Assembly (NCBI GenBank): GCA_030430165.1
Contig: JAUIGL010000001.1
Coordinates: 1 to 64,000, forward strand
Direction: 5' to 3'
DNA length: 64,000 nucleotides
DNA from: a bacterium
GTDB lineage: Bacteria > Desulfobacterota > Binatia > HRBIN30 > CADEER01
The position numbers were made by a program, and so were the translations under genes. Within the stretch, counting starts at the first letter, position 1. Every line of letters starts with the position of its first letter. The notes under the pieces are model-generated. The model was given only the letters and a program-made list of their open reading frames with translations. It did no database searches and was not told the DNA's origin. Below are positions 40,351-49,107 of the stretch, piece after piece.

Positions 40351-42766
40351 CGGACTTCTCGACGATCGCCAGCAGCGACTCGACGGTTCGCTCCCAGTCT
40401 TGGTCGCGGACGTTGGCAGATCGGCGTTGGCGATCGTCGCTCGAGCCTTCGCCGAGCGCGGCTTCGCATTGCGCGACGAACTCCCGCGGGTCGGATGCGA
40501 GGCGAACTTGGTCGGAGTAGAGCCGGCGAATCTCGGGGATCTCGGTGCTGACGACAGGGAGGCCGGCGGCGAGGTACTCGAGAACCTTGAGCGGATGGCT
40601 GGCTCGGGTGAGCTCGCTGTCAACGAACGGAACCAGGCCGACGTCTGCCTCCCGACAGAGCGCGGGGAGAGACTCGATGTCCCTCTCGCCCAACCAATGG
40701 ACGTTGGCGAGTTGCGGGAACGCTCGCGGTTCGATCGCGCTGCGACCGACTAGCACGATCGACCATTCGGGTTGCTCTCGCGCGATGTGCTCGAGCAGTC
40801 GCAGGTCGACCCAGTCGTCTGAGATGTGTCCGAAGAAGAGCAGGATCGGCCGTTGCAGTCCTTTGAGCTCGCTCGGCGGCCCCGGCGAGGCATCGAGTGC
40901 GCTGGCGAACAGCGACCAGTCGACGCCATGCGGCACGAGGTGCGTGTTGGCGTTGCGTGCTGCGTTCTTCTCGTAGAGGCGATGCGACGCGCAGACGACG
41001 GCATCGGCCGCGCGCGCCATCCGGTCGTCCAATGCCTGGAAGCGCTGGCGGTCGACTCGCGAGAAGGCGGAGTGCTCGTCGACGCAGTAGTAGATCAGGC
41101 TGCTTCGCTGCAGTTCTTCGAGGTGGGGCAGCCAGTTTTGCGAGAACGCGAGGACGCACGGGGCGCGCAGGTCGAGGCGCTCGATCGCGCGGCGCAGTTG
41201 GATTCCCACGAGTCGTCGGTTCAAGCCCTCGATTGGGCCGGGGGCAAACGGAAGGGCCAGGGGGGTCAAGACGTGGAGGTTGTCGCGCACCTGGCGTGGC
41301 CCGTCGAGAAAGGACGCCAGCTTGGCGACGATTCGCCGCGCGTCCCGCGCCGAGACGTCGGGCGGCCTAAAGCCGATCGAGGATACGAACAACACCCGGT
41401 TGTGCCGCGCCAGGCGCGTCGCCAGGTGATACTTGCTGGTCTTCCATCCCCAGTCGTCGGAGGAGAGGAATACGAAGTCCCTCGCTGCCCGGGCCTGCCG
41501 GGGATCGCGACCGCTCGGTTGGTCGCCCGCACGGACCTTCGATACCGAGCGCTCTTGGTGTGCCGCTGGTAACGTGAACAGCGCGGCTAGCAGACCGAAC
41601 AGGAAGTAGCTGATCGGAGCCCATGCCTCGACGCCGAACAAGCCGTAGATCTGAAGACCGATGGTGGCGATGACGACGGCCGTCGCCAGATGCCAATACG
41701 AACGGTCGACTCGACCGCGCGCGCGGTAGAGGCGAAGGTACGGCCACAGGCCGAGCGACAAGAGAGCCAGATAGCAGGCCAGGCCGGCGAATCCGGTCTC
41801 GGCGGCCACGTGGACCAGGGTGTTGTGCGGCGCCAGGTCGTGGTGGTTGGACCACTGGCCCTTACCGACCCCCGTCAGCGGCGATGCCAGGGCGAGCTCG
41901 GAGCCGATCCGCCAGGCCTCGGTGCGGCCCAGATAGGACGGGTCGGTGCCGCGCTCCTGGATCGAGTACAGGCGCTCCCGGAAGTCGGCCGGGGCGAGGC
42001 TCAGTGCCAGGCCGAGCAGCGCCGCCGTCGCGGCGGCGGCGAGCAGCTTTGCGGCGATGCCATTGCGCGCGTTGGTGATCCCGAACAAGACTGCCATGAT
42101 CGCGAGGGTGACGGCACAGGTTCGCGACATCGAGAGAACCACCACCCAGGCCATGACCAGGACCGCGGCACAGCCGGCGAGTCGCGCTGCGACGTTTCCC
42201 GCCGCGAGCGTCAGGCCGACGGCGAAGGCGATGCCGAGCAGCATCAAGTTGCCGAACTGGTTCGGGTTGTCCCAGTAGCCGACGCCCTGCAGGCGCCCGT
42301 GGTGGTTCAAGAAACGAGGATCGCCGCTGAAGTAGAACGCGGACAGGGATTCGGCTCCGGCGACGAGCACGAGCAGCGCGACGCTCGCCAGCAGGATGCT
42401 CAGCTTGCGCCGCGAAGTGACCGCCCGCGAAGCGAAGTAGTAGTAGGAGAGGCAGGCGACCAGCCCCAACATTTCGCGGGGCAAGGCGCCCGGGTTGTTG
42501 ACCAACAGGCCCGCGGCGACGATTGCGACGAAGAGCCACGCGATCGCGTCCTGGCGGTACTTCAGCTTGGGCGGGACGTCGTAGGCTCGAACGGTGGTGA
42601 CGAGTAGGGGCAGGAAGAGAATACTGAAGACCGGCCAACCGGCCATCGACGGCTCGCGATCCTGTACCCGGAAGATCGTGTTGCCGAGCAGGCCGACGTA
42701 TCCCCAGAACGGAGAGAGCGCGGCGAGTAGGAAGCACGAAACCAGAAACGCCAGTGATCCGATCAT
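40337..42766 (-). CDS. O-antigen-ligase-type membrane protein fused to a GT4 glycosyltransferase
   Basis: 809 residues in two parts. The first 400 are a WaaL/Wzy-type polytopic protein with about 11 helices; the ligase loop contains 'RTEAWRIGSELALASPLTGVGKGQW' and 'APHNTLVHVAAETGFAGL' (the H-N-x2-hydrophobic and T-G-x-G features). After an Arg-rich linker (about 415-435) comes a GT4-like glycosyltransferase: 'WGWKTSKYHLATRLARHNRVLFV', 'HLVPHGVDWSLFA', 'PILLFFGHISDDWVDLRLL' and 'PLKVLEYLAAGLPVVSTEIPEI'. No frameshift is seen at the junction. Such a ligase-transferase fusion is unusual. Confidence 0.85.
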   Translation of the reverse strand: MIGSLAFLVSCFLLAALSPFWGYVGLLGNTIFRVQDREPSMAGWPVFSILFLPLLVTTVRAYDVPPKLKYRQDAIAWLFVAIVAAGLLVNNPGALPREMLGLVACLSYYYFASRAVTSRRKLSILLASVALLVLVAGAESLSAFYFSGDPRFLNHHGRLQGVGYWDNPNQFGNLMLLGIAFAVGLTLAAGNVAARLAGCAAVLVMAWVVVLSMSRTCAVTLAIMAVLFGITNARNGIAAKLLAAAATAALLGLALSLAPADFRERLYSIQERGTDPSYLGRTEAWRIGSELALASPLTGVGKGQWSNHHDLAPHNTLVHVAAETGFAGLACYLALLSLGLWPYLRLYRARGRVDRSYWHLATAVVIATIGLQIYGLFGVEAWAPISYFLFGLLAALFTLPAAHQERSVSKVRAGDQPSGRDPRQARAARDFVFLSSDDWGWKTSKYHLATRLARHNRVLFVSSIGFRPPDVSARDARRIVAKLASFLDGPRQVRDNLHVLTPLALPFAPGPIEGLNRRLVGIQLRRAIERLDLRAPCVLAFSQNWLPHLEELQRSSLIYYCVDEHSAFSRVDRQRFQALDDRMARAADAVVCASHRLYEKNAARNANTHLVPHGVDWSLFASALDASPGPPSELKGLQRPILLFFGHISDDWVDLRLLEHIAREQPEWSIVLVGRSAIEPRAFPQLANVHWLGERDIESLPALCREADVGLVPFVDSELTRASHPLKVLEYLAAGLPVVSTEIPEIRRLYSDQVRLASDPREFVAQCEAALGEGSSDDRQRRSANVRDQDWERTVESLLAIVEKSDDHP

Positions 42767-42797
42767 GTTCCTTCGTGTAGGGGCTCGGTTGGTCGGA

Positions 42798-44660
42798 TCA
42801 GTCGGCGAAACACCGATGCCATTCCTCGAGCACCATCAATTGCCAGATGGCGCGATGATGGTCGTACGCGCCGGTCTCGTGCTGGTCGAGCATGGTGCGA
42901 ATCCGTCGCCGATCGAAGTAGCCGCGCTTCTCGAGTCGATCCGCGTCGAGGAGGTCTCGCGCGTGGTCGCGCATCGGTCCGCGCAAGAGCGCGGGCAGGG
43001 GAGTCGGGAAGCCCATCTTTGGACGGTGCACGATCTCTTTGGGCAGAATGCTCTGCATCGCTTTCTTCAGCGTGTGCTTGGTCTGGCCGCGGACGATTCG
43101 GTGGCGGCTCGGAATGTTCGCGGCGAGCTCGACCAGGCGGTGGTCGAGAAACGGCACCCTGAGCTCGAGCGAGCAGGCCATGCTCATTCGGTCCGCCTTG
43201 GCGAGCAGATCATTGGGTAACCAGGTCTTGAAGTCCAGGTGCTGCATGCGGGCCTCGACCGGCTGCTCGGTGGTTTCGGCGTAATAGGGCGCGAGAGCTT
43301 CGTAGACCCCTTCCGGCGAGCACGCCTCGGCGAGCTCGCGGCTGTACAATGAGCGCTTGAAAGCGAGGTCGTAGAACGAGACACCGAGGTACCTGCGCTC
43401 GATCGGTAGCTCGCTCAAGGCGACGTAGCGACGCGCCTTGTCGCCCAGCAGGCGTAGCAGTGGCGCGAGACCGCGCTGGCGCAGCGACCCGGGCAAGCGC
43501 CGGTACTGTTCGATCGCCTTCATGTAGAAATAGATTGGATACCCAGTGAAGGCTTCGTCGGAACCCTCGCCGGAGAGGGCGACCGTGACGCTCTGCCTGG
43601 CGACCCGGGCGATCTGGTGCAGGGTCGGCGCGGCAGGATCGGCGACCGGTTCGTCCATGTAGTGGACGTAGCGCGGAAGAAAACCGAGATACTCGTCGCT
43701 GGTGATGAAGTGCTGCTGGTGATCGGTGTCGAATCGCTCCGCGACCAGCCTCGCAAAGCGGCTTTCGTCGTACTCGTCGCCGGCGTCCCAGGCGACCGAG
43801 AAAGTTTTGAGGTCGCACACGCCGAGGGAGCGCATCAAGGCGACGATCGCGCTCGAGTCGATCCCGCCGCTCAGCAGGACGCCGAGCGGGACGTCGCTGC
43901 GCAGGCGCAGTCGCACCGCTTCGCGCAGTAGCTCCTCGACCCGCTCCTGATAGTGGCGCGCGCCGCGATTCTGCTCGCGTCGGTACGGGATGTCCCAGTA
44001 GCGAACCAGATGGGTGCTGCCGTTGCGGATCTGCAGGTAGTGCCCGGGCTCGAGCCTGGCGATGCCGGAAATCAGGGTGGCCGACGCAGGCGTGTAACCG
44101 AGCGACATGTAGAGGTCGAGCATCGGGCGGTCGACCTGGCACGGGCGTCCGAGGATCTCGAGAAGGGCCTTGGCCTCCGAAGCGACGGCGATGCCGTCGG
44201 CGTTCTCGGCGATGTAGAGCGGCTTGATGCCGAGCCGATCGCGAACGATGAGGATCGACCGGTCTCTTCGGTCCCAGATGGCGAAGGCGAACATGCCGAT
44301 CAGGTGATGGACGCAGTCCGCACCGTGTCGTCGATACAACTCCAGGATGACTTCGGTATCCGTGTCGGAGCGGAAACGAACGCCATCCTCCGCCAACGAC
44401 CGGCGCAGCTCGACGTGGTTGTAGACCTCGCCGTTGAAGGAAATCACCAAGTCCTCGCTGGCGTCGAGCATCGGCTGGTGCCCGCGCGGCGACGGGTCGA
44501 TTACGCTGAGCCGCCGGTGCCCGAGTCCTACCGCGCCGTCGAGGAATACGCCTTCGTCGTCGGGGCCCCGGTGCGCCATCACCGAGCACATCGACAGGAT
44601 CTCGTCGCGGGTGACCGGGCGACCCGATTTGAAGCGGAAGACGCCTGCTATCGCGCACAT
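42798..44660 (-). CDS. asnB: Asparagine synthase (glutamine-hydrolysing), glycan-locus type
   Basis: 620 residues. Cys2 is the glutaminase nucleophile (MCAIAGVFRF), with 'AHRGPDDEG', 'SFNGEVYNH' and 'RDRLGIKPLY' completing the N-terminal domain. The synthetase domain carries the pyrophosphate loop 'GVLLSGGIDSSAIVALM' and 'LSGEGSDEAFTGYPIYF'. Within polysaccharide loci such enzymes amidate uronic acids or sugars, so a glycan-amidation role is as likely as housekeeping asparagine synthesis. It is flanked by glycosyltransferases. Confidence 0.92.
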   Translation of the reverse strand: MCAIAGVFRFKSGRPVTRDEILSMCSVMAHRGPDDEGVFLDGAVGLGHRRLSVIDPSPRGHQPMLDASEDLVISFNGEVYNHVELRRSLAEDGVRFRSDTDTEVILELYRRHGADCVHHLIGMFAFAIWDRRDRSILIVRDRLGIKPLYIAENADGIAVASEAKALLEILGRPCQVDRPMLDLYMSLGYTPASATLISGIARLEPGHYLQIRNGSTHLVRYWDIPYRREQNRGARHYQERVEELLREAVRLRLRSDVPLGVLLSGGIDSSAIVALMRSLGVCDLKTFSVAWDAGDEYDESRFARLVAERFDTDHQQHFITSDEYLGFLPRYVHYMDEPVADPAAPTLHQIARVARQSVTVALSGEGSDEAFTGYPIYFYMKAIEQYRRLPGSLRQRGLAPLLRLLGDKARRYVALSELPIERRYLGVSFYDLAFKRSLYSRELAEACSPEGVYEALAPYYAETTEQPVEARMQHLDFKTWLPNDLLAKADRMSMACSLELRVPFLDHRLVELAANIPSRHRIVRGQTKHTLKKAMQSILPKEIVHRPKMGFPTPLPALLRGPMRDHARDLLDADRLEKRGYFDRRRIRTMLDQHETGAYDHHRAIWQLMVLEEWHRCFAD

Positions 44661-44724
44661 CGCGTGGATCCGGGCGGGAGCTGCCGTCGTCGATCGAGCC
44701 GCGTGGCGGCGTTCTGCGCGGTGC

Positions 44725-45852
44725 TCATGCAGCGCGGCCGATCAGCCGGGCGTAGACTGCCTGGTAGTGGTCGACCATGCGCCGGGCCGAGAATCGGTCT
44801 ACGACGGCGCGCCGCGCCGCGGCGCCGATCTTCGTGCTGCATGCGCCGTTGTCGACGAACTGAAGCAAGGCCTTCGCGAGTTGCTCGGAGTCGCCGGCCG
44901 GGAAGAGGGTGCCGGTGATGCCATCCTCGACCAGCTCGAGGACAGGGGCGATGTCGCTGGCCACGACCGCGCGTTCGCAGGACATCGCCTCGAGCAGGGT
45001 GTTGGGCAGGCCTTCGCTGACCGAGGTTAGAGCGAACACGTCCAGGGCGTTGAGAATCGTCGGGATGTCGTCGCGCCGTCCGAGGAATCGCACGCGCTCG
45101 GCGATCCCGAGCTCGCTTGCGAGCGCGTGCAGGGCCGCGCGCTCCGGGCCTTCGCCGGCGAGGAGCAGCACGGGCGGCGGTATGCGTGTCGGTGCGAATG
45201 CGGCGAACCCGCGCAGCAGGGTGGGGTAGTCCTTCTCCCAGACGAGCCGGCCTACGCTGCCGATGACGAAGTCCGCCCGGGTCAGGCCGAGGTCGTGGCG
45301 CAGTCGCTCGCCGTCGCGCTGATCGCAGGTGAAACGCTCGGTGTCGACGCCGTTGAAGACGACTTCGATGACGCCGGCGTCGACGCCGAAGCTTCTGCCG
45401 ATCTTTTGCCGCAGCGCCTCGGAGACTGCGTAGTGCCCATCCAGCGCTGGGAACATCCATCGCTGCAGAAAGCGCTGGCGCGCGGTCTCGTCGTACAGGG
45501 TGCCGTGCTCGCTGTTGATGACGTATGGCACGGCGGCGAGCCGGGCCGCGACCAGCCCGATCAGTTGGGTGGCGTACCCGTGGGTGTGGACGACGTCGTA
45601 GCGGTGGCGTCGGCACAGGCGCCGGGTCTCTGCGATCTGTGCGGCGATCGAGCCGGTTGCGCGCGGCGAGTGGAAAACGCGGGTTGTTGTCTGGTCGATC
45701 CGATCGAGCAGCTCGCCCCGTCCGCGCAGGCAAACGACGTGCAGCTCGAAGCGCCGCTGGTCGATCAGGCGAGCGATGTTGACGATGCCGCTTTCCAGCC
45801 CGCCCGTCTCCAGGTTCAGAACGACCTGGAGGATCTTCCTGCGCTGCGCCAC
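44725..45852 (-). CDS. GT4 family glycosyltransferase
   Basis: 375 residues from a GTG at 45852, which gives the standard N-terminus 'KILQVVLNLETGGLESGIVN'. A longer upstream frame is antisense-like and lacks a family match. 'VVHTHGYATQLIGL', 'VIEVVFNGVDTERF', 'VIGSVGRLVWEKDYPTLLRG' and the E-x7-E motif 'TSVSEGLPNTLLEAMSCERAVV' mark a retaining GT-B enzyme. The gene starts five bases after the GT2 gene ends. It probably adds one sugar to the lipid-linked oligosaccharide. Confidence 0.9.
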   Translation of the reverse strand: MAQRRKILQVVLNLETGGLESGIVNIARLIDQRRFELHVVCLRGRGELLDRIDQTTTRVFHSPRATGSIAAQIAETRRLCRRHRYDVVHTHGYATQLIGLVAARLAAVPYVINSEHGTLYDETARQRFLQRWMFPALDGHYAVSEALRQKIGRSFGVDAGVIEVVFNGVDTERFTCDQRDGERLRHDLGLTRADFVIGSVGRLVWEKDYPTLLRGFAAFAPTRIPPPVLLLAGEGPERAALHALASELGIAERVRFLGRRDDIPTILNALDVFALTSVSEGLPNTLLEAMSCERAVVASDIAPVLELVEDGITGTLFPAGDSEQLAKALLQFVDNGACSTKIGAAARRAVVDRFSARRMVDHYQAVYARLIGRAA

Positions 45853-45856
45853 CGGC

Positions 45857-46696
45857 TCAACCGGTGCTGCGTTCTGCCCGGCCTTCTCCCCGCTCGTTCC
45901 AAGCGAGCCGAGCGACGTTGGCGAGCCAGCGCGGCAGCGACGCCTGGGCGTAGCCGGCGAGGCAGAACCACGCGCTGCGTCGGGGCAACTTCTCGATCTG
46001 GCGGAGCAGGATCCAGCGATCTCGCGCCGCGCGCAACTTGTTGAAGCTGTTGCCCCCGCGGCGCAGCCGGTAGGCACCGAGCGTCTGCGAAACCGATCGC
46101 ACCTTGCCGCCGTTGCGGGCGATGGACAGCCAGGCGGCGAGGTCTTCGCCCACCTGGATGCGGTCGGAAAAACGAATCGACGGGTGCTTCTCATGGTTGA
46201 CGACGACAGTCAGGCAGCCGGCTGGGTTGTCGAACAACATCTCTCGATACGAGACGTCCCGGTCGGCGCAGACCCGCTCGCTTATCGTCCGCCCGGCCTC
46301 GTCGCAAACCTCGTAAGAGCCGAAGCACAGATCGAGACCCTCGCGCTCCATTACCGGGATCTGGATCGCGAGTTTGTCGGCGCTCCAGCGGTCGTCGCTG
46401 TCGAGGAAGGCGAGGTACTTGCCTCGAGAGTTCTGGATCGCCTGGTTCCTGGCGCCTGCCGTCCCGAGGTTGGTGTCGAGCGCGACCAGCCGGATGCGCG
46501 GGTCTTGGCGCTGGTGTCGCTCGACGATGGCGCGGGTTTCGTCCGCCGAGCAATCGTCGGCGACGACGAGCTCCCAGTCGGTGAAGGTCTGCTCGCGCAC
46601 CGACTGAATCGCTTGCTCGATCAGTTGCGCGGCGTTGTACGCCGGCATGATGACCGAAACCGCGGGGTGCCGCCCGTCTGTATCGATGTCGCTCAT
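45857..46696 (-). CDS. GT2 family glycosyltransferase
   Basis: 279 residues of the GT-A fold: 'AVSVIMPAYNAAQLIEQAIQSV', 'ELVVADDCSADETRAIVERH' and the metal-binding D-x-D region 'YLAFLDSDDRWSADKLAIQI'. The end of the catalytic domain shows 'IQVGEDLAAWLSIARNG'. Inverting transfer from a nucleotide sugar is expected. The chosen ATG (46696) gives MSDIDTDGRHPAVSV; longer Arg-rich extensions are unlikely. Confidence 0.9.
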   Translation of the reverse strand: MSDIDTDGRHPAVSVIMPAYNAAQLIEQAIQSVREQTFTDWELVVADDCSADETRAIVERHQRQDPRIRLVALDTNLGTAGARNQAIQNSRGKYLAFLDSDDRWSADKLAIQIPVMEREGLDLCFGSYEVCDEAGRTISERVCADRDVSYREMLFDNPAGCLTVVVNHEKHPSIRFSDRIQVGEDLAAWLSIARNGGKVRSVSQTLGAYRLRRGGNSFNKLRAARDRWILLRQIEKLPRRSAWFCLAGYAQASLPRWLANVARLAWNERGEGRAERSTG

Positions 46697-46914
46697 TGCC
46701 GGTCTGCCAATCCCCGTCCGTCGTCCGCCTACACGCTCCGCAGTGTAGCGACGGGCGATTATGCGGATCCATCGCATCAAAATCCACGCGATCTGGGTGC
46801 TTGGTCGCACCTCGGTGTCTCGGATGGAGTTGCTGGCTCTGTTGCGGTCCTGATAGTGCGGCTGGATGAGGCGAGGGGGGCGAGAGCCGATAGCCGGAGG
46901 TCTCGGCTCCCGCG

Positions 46915-48255
46915 GTGGCCCAGAGGGCGATGCCGGAGGCAGGTGACGCGTCGGCAGGCGCACTCCCGAGCGCTGCCGACCCGGGCGAAGCATCCGCCGA
47001 CAGCCGGCTTCGGGTGCTCCTGTATTCGAGCGTATTTCCGAGCCCCACCCAGCCGTCGCGGGGGCAGTTCACCCGGCAGCTGGCGGTCGAGATGGCGCGC
47101 CGCGCCGAGGTCGAGGTGGTTTGTCCGGTGCCGTGGTGTCCGGACCTGCGTCTCCTCGAACACTTCCCCGATTGGCGCGCGCTGGCACAGACGCCGCACA
47201 GTCATCCCTTCGACGGGGGCATGGCGCGCTACCCGCGGTACCCGATGCTGCCGAAGTTTGGCGGAGCGGTGCAGCCGCGCTTGCAGGCGGCCGCGGTACA
47301 GGCCCTGATCGAGCGAATGCATCAGCGGCGGCCGATCGACGTGATCAACGCGCACTGGGTCTTTCCCGACGGTGTCGCGGCGGTGCGGATGGGCCGCCGA
47401 CTGGGCATTCCGGTGGTGCTCACCGCTTTGGGTTGCGATATCAACGAATACCCGAGGTATGCGCTGCGACGAAGACAGATCTTTTGGGCGCTGGCGCATT
47501 GCGACGCGGTGTCGGCGGTGAGCCCGCAGCTCGTCGACCGGATCGTCGCCCTCGGCATCGACGCCGAACGTGCCCACTGGATCGCCAATGGGGTCGACGC
47601 CGGCCAATTCTACGTGCGTCCCGACGCCGAGCGTTCGGCGTTGCGCGCGCAACGCGGACTGCCTTTGCAGCGACCACAGCTGCTGTACGTCGGGCGCCTC
47701 GCGCCGGAGAAGGCAGTGCGGACGTTGCTGCAAGCGTTGGCGCGGCTCGATCGCAGCGGTCGCCTCGGCTTCGACACCGTTCTGGTTGGAGACGGACCGC
47801 AGCGACGCTACATCGAGCGCGACATCGTCGCGCACGGTCTGGCGTCTTGCGTGCGTGTCGTCGGCGAGGTCGGGCACGCCGAGATCCCCGAATGGATGGC
47901 GTGCGCTCACGCCTTGTGCTTGCCGAGCCTTCGCGAGGGAACGCCCAACGTCGTTCTCGAGGCAACCGCCTGCGGCTTGCCGGTGGTCGCCAGCCGGGTT
48001 GGGCCGATCCCGTCGTTGGTCGACGAGACTCGCGGCGCACTCGCAGCGCCGGGCGATGCCGACGACCTGGCCGATGCGCTGACGCGTGTCATGACGCGGT
48101 CGTGGGATGCGTCCGCCATCGCGGCGAGCTCGTCGGCGCAGAGTTGGAGCGAAGTAGCCCAGCGTTATCTCTCGCTGATGCGGGAGGTCGCCGGTACCGC
48201 GGCGGACCCCGCGGGCGCGCCGGGTGTCGACGCGCCGCGGCGGGGTGCTCGATGA
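46915..48255 (+). CDS. GT4 family glycosyltransferase
   Basis: 446 residues. 'RLRVLLYSSVFPSPTQPSRGQFTRQLAVEM' is the typical exopolysaccharide GT4 start and follows a 30-residue polar leader. 'VINAHWVFPDGVAAV', 'WIANGVDAGQFYV', 'LLYVGRLAPEKAVRTLLQAL' and 'LPSLREGTPNVVLEATACGLPVV' complete the enzyme. It starts with GTG at 46915 or ATG at 46930. It is divergent from the GT2 gene across a 218-base spacer, which must hold the promoters of both. Confidence 0.9.
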   Translation: MAQRAMPEAGDASAGALPSAADPGEASADSRLRVLLYSSVFPSPTQPSRGQFTRQLAVEMARRAEVEVVCPVPWCPDLRLLEHFPDWRALAQTPHSHPFDGGMARYPRYPMLPKFGGAVQPRLQAAAVQALIERMHQRRPIDVINAHWVFPDGVAAVRMGRRLGIPVVLTALGCDINEYPRYALRRRQIFWALAHCDAVSAVSPQLVDRIVALGIDAERAHWIANGVDAGQFYVRPDAERSALRAQRGLPLQRPQLLYVGRLAPEKAVRTLLQALARLDRSGRLGFDTVLVGDGPQRRYIERDIVAHGLASCVRVVGEVGHAEIPEWMACAHALCLPSLREGTPNVVLEATACGLPVVASRVGPIPSLVDETRGALAAPGDADDLADALTRVMTRSWDASAIAASSSAQSWSEVAQRYLSLMREVAGTAADPAGAPGVDAPRRGAR

Positions 48256-48473
48256 AGGGAAGTCCGCCGCTCGCGGTTCAGCTGCGCGACTTCGCCGTGC
48301 GCTGGCTGAGAAAAGTACGCGGCGGTGCTGCGATTTCATCCCGTTCAAGCGCGGTAGTTCCCGCAAGGCTACCGCCCGGGGCGACCGTTCTTCCGCGAAT
48401 GATAGACACGTTGGAAGCAGTCCGTGCCCCGAACCCCATTCCCCGATGTGCCGGCGGCGGGGACCCAAGATGA
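48252..48473 (+). CDS. Small hypothetical protein, coupled to GT4
   Basis: 73 residues (MKGSPPLAVQLRDFAVRWLR...). The ATG overlaps the GT4 stop (ATGA). It has no recognisable domain, and codon/residue composition beyond residue 30 is not persuasive. It may be a real small protein, a decayed gene, or chance. Confidence 0.3.
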   Translation: MKGSPPLAVQLRDFAVRWLRKVRGGAAISSRSSAVVPARLPPGATVLPRMIDTLEAVRAPNPIPRCAGGGDPR

Positions 48474-48572
48474 CGCAGGTGCGGGTCGCGAAGGCTCGGG
48501 TTTCGGCTTGGCGAGTTTGTGGTGGTTCGTATGGTTGCTGATGCTGGTGATCGCAATGTGGATGGGAGCCTC

Positions 48573-48731
48573 CTACCGATAGGGCTCGGTCTCGATCAAG
48601 CAACAATCTGCGGCCATCAGCGTCATCTGCGGTTGGTCTCGAAGCCACTGACACCGGTCTCGGCTTGGAACGTGGCGCCGCCCGGCTCCCGAGAAGAAGG
48701 CGATCAGCGAGCTAGAATCGATCGCGATCAA
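48573..48731 (-). pseudogene. VapC/PIN-domain toxin remnant
   Basis: The TTG at 48731 overlaps the antitoxin stop. The frame reads LIAIDSSSLIAFFSGAG, the standard PIN-domain beginning with the first catalytic Asp, and then turns into unrelated residues and stops after 52 codons. A normal PIN toxin is about 130 residues with three further acidic residues; none are recognisable here. I read it as a truncated or frameshifted toxin. Confidence 0.55.
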
Positions 48732-48934
48732 GCCCGATCCTTGCGCAACTCTTCCAAGTCGAGGGACACTTCGACCCCACCGCGCAAGTCTCGCAGCTCG
48801 TCGAACGTGCTGGCCGCTGCCACCAACTCGAGACCGCGACGCACTGTCGCCGTGAACCCCTCGCCGGTGGATTCCTGCGCCCGCCGCAACAGGTCGTCGG
48901 GCACCTCCACCGTGATCTTCCGTGCCACACTCAT
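48728..48934 (-). CDS. Ribbon-helix-helix VapB-type antitoxin
   Basis: 68 residues from ATG 48934 (MSVARKITVEVPDDLLRRAQ). A beta strand followed by two helices ('STGEGFTATVRRGLELVAAA') is the RHH/VapB layout, and a C-terminal acidic tail (EVSLDLEELRKDRA) would wrap the toxin. The partner toxin gene downstream is decayed, so this antitoxin may be orphaned. Confidence 0.75.
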   Translation of the reverse strand: MSVARKITVEVPDDLLRRAQESTGEGFTATVRRGLELVAAASTFDELRDLRGGVEVSLDLEELRKDRA

Positions 48935-49107
48935 GAGCACGAGCTCGCCAAAGTCAGTCTCAGAACTCCAAGGAGACGCCGAGGAACTGGTAGCTTGCAG
49001 CGAGCGAATCCCTCGATGCAATAAATGGCGCCTTGAAATCCCAAGTCGTCGATTGCCGGTCTAAATTTCTCTTTGTCGACCGTCGCGGCACGTGCTAGGC
49101 AAACTCG

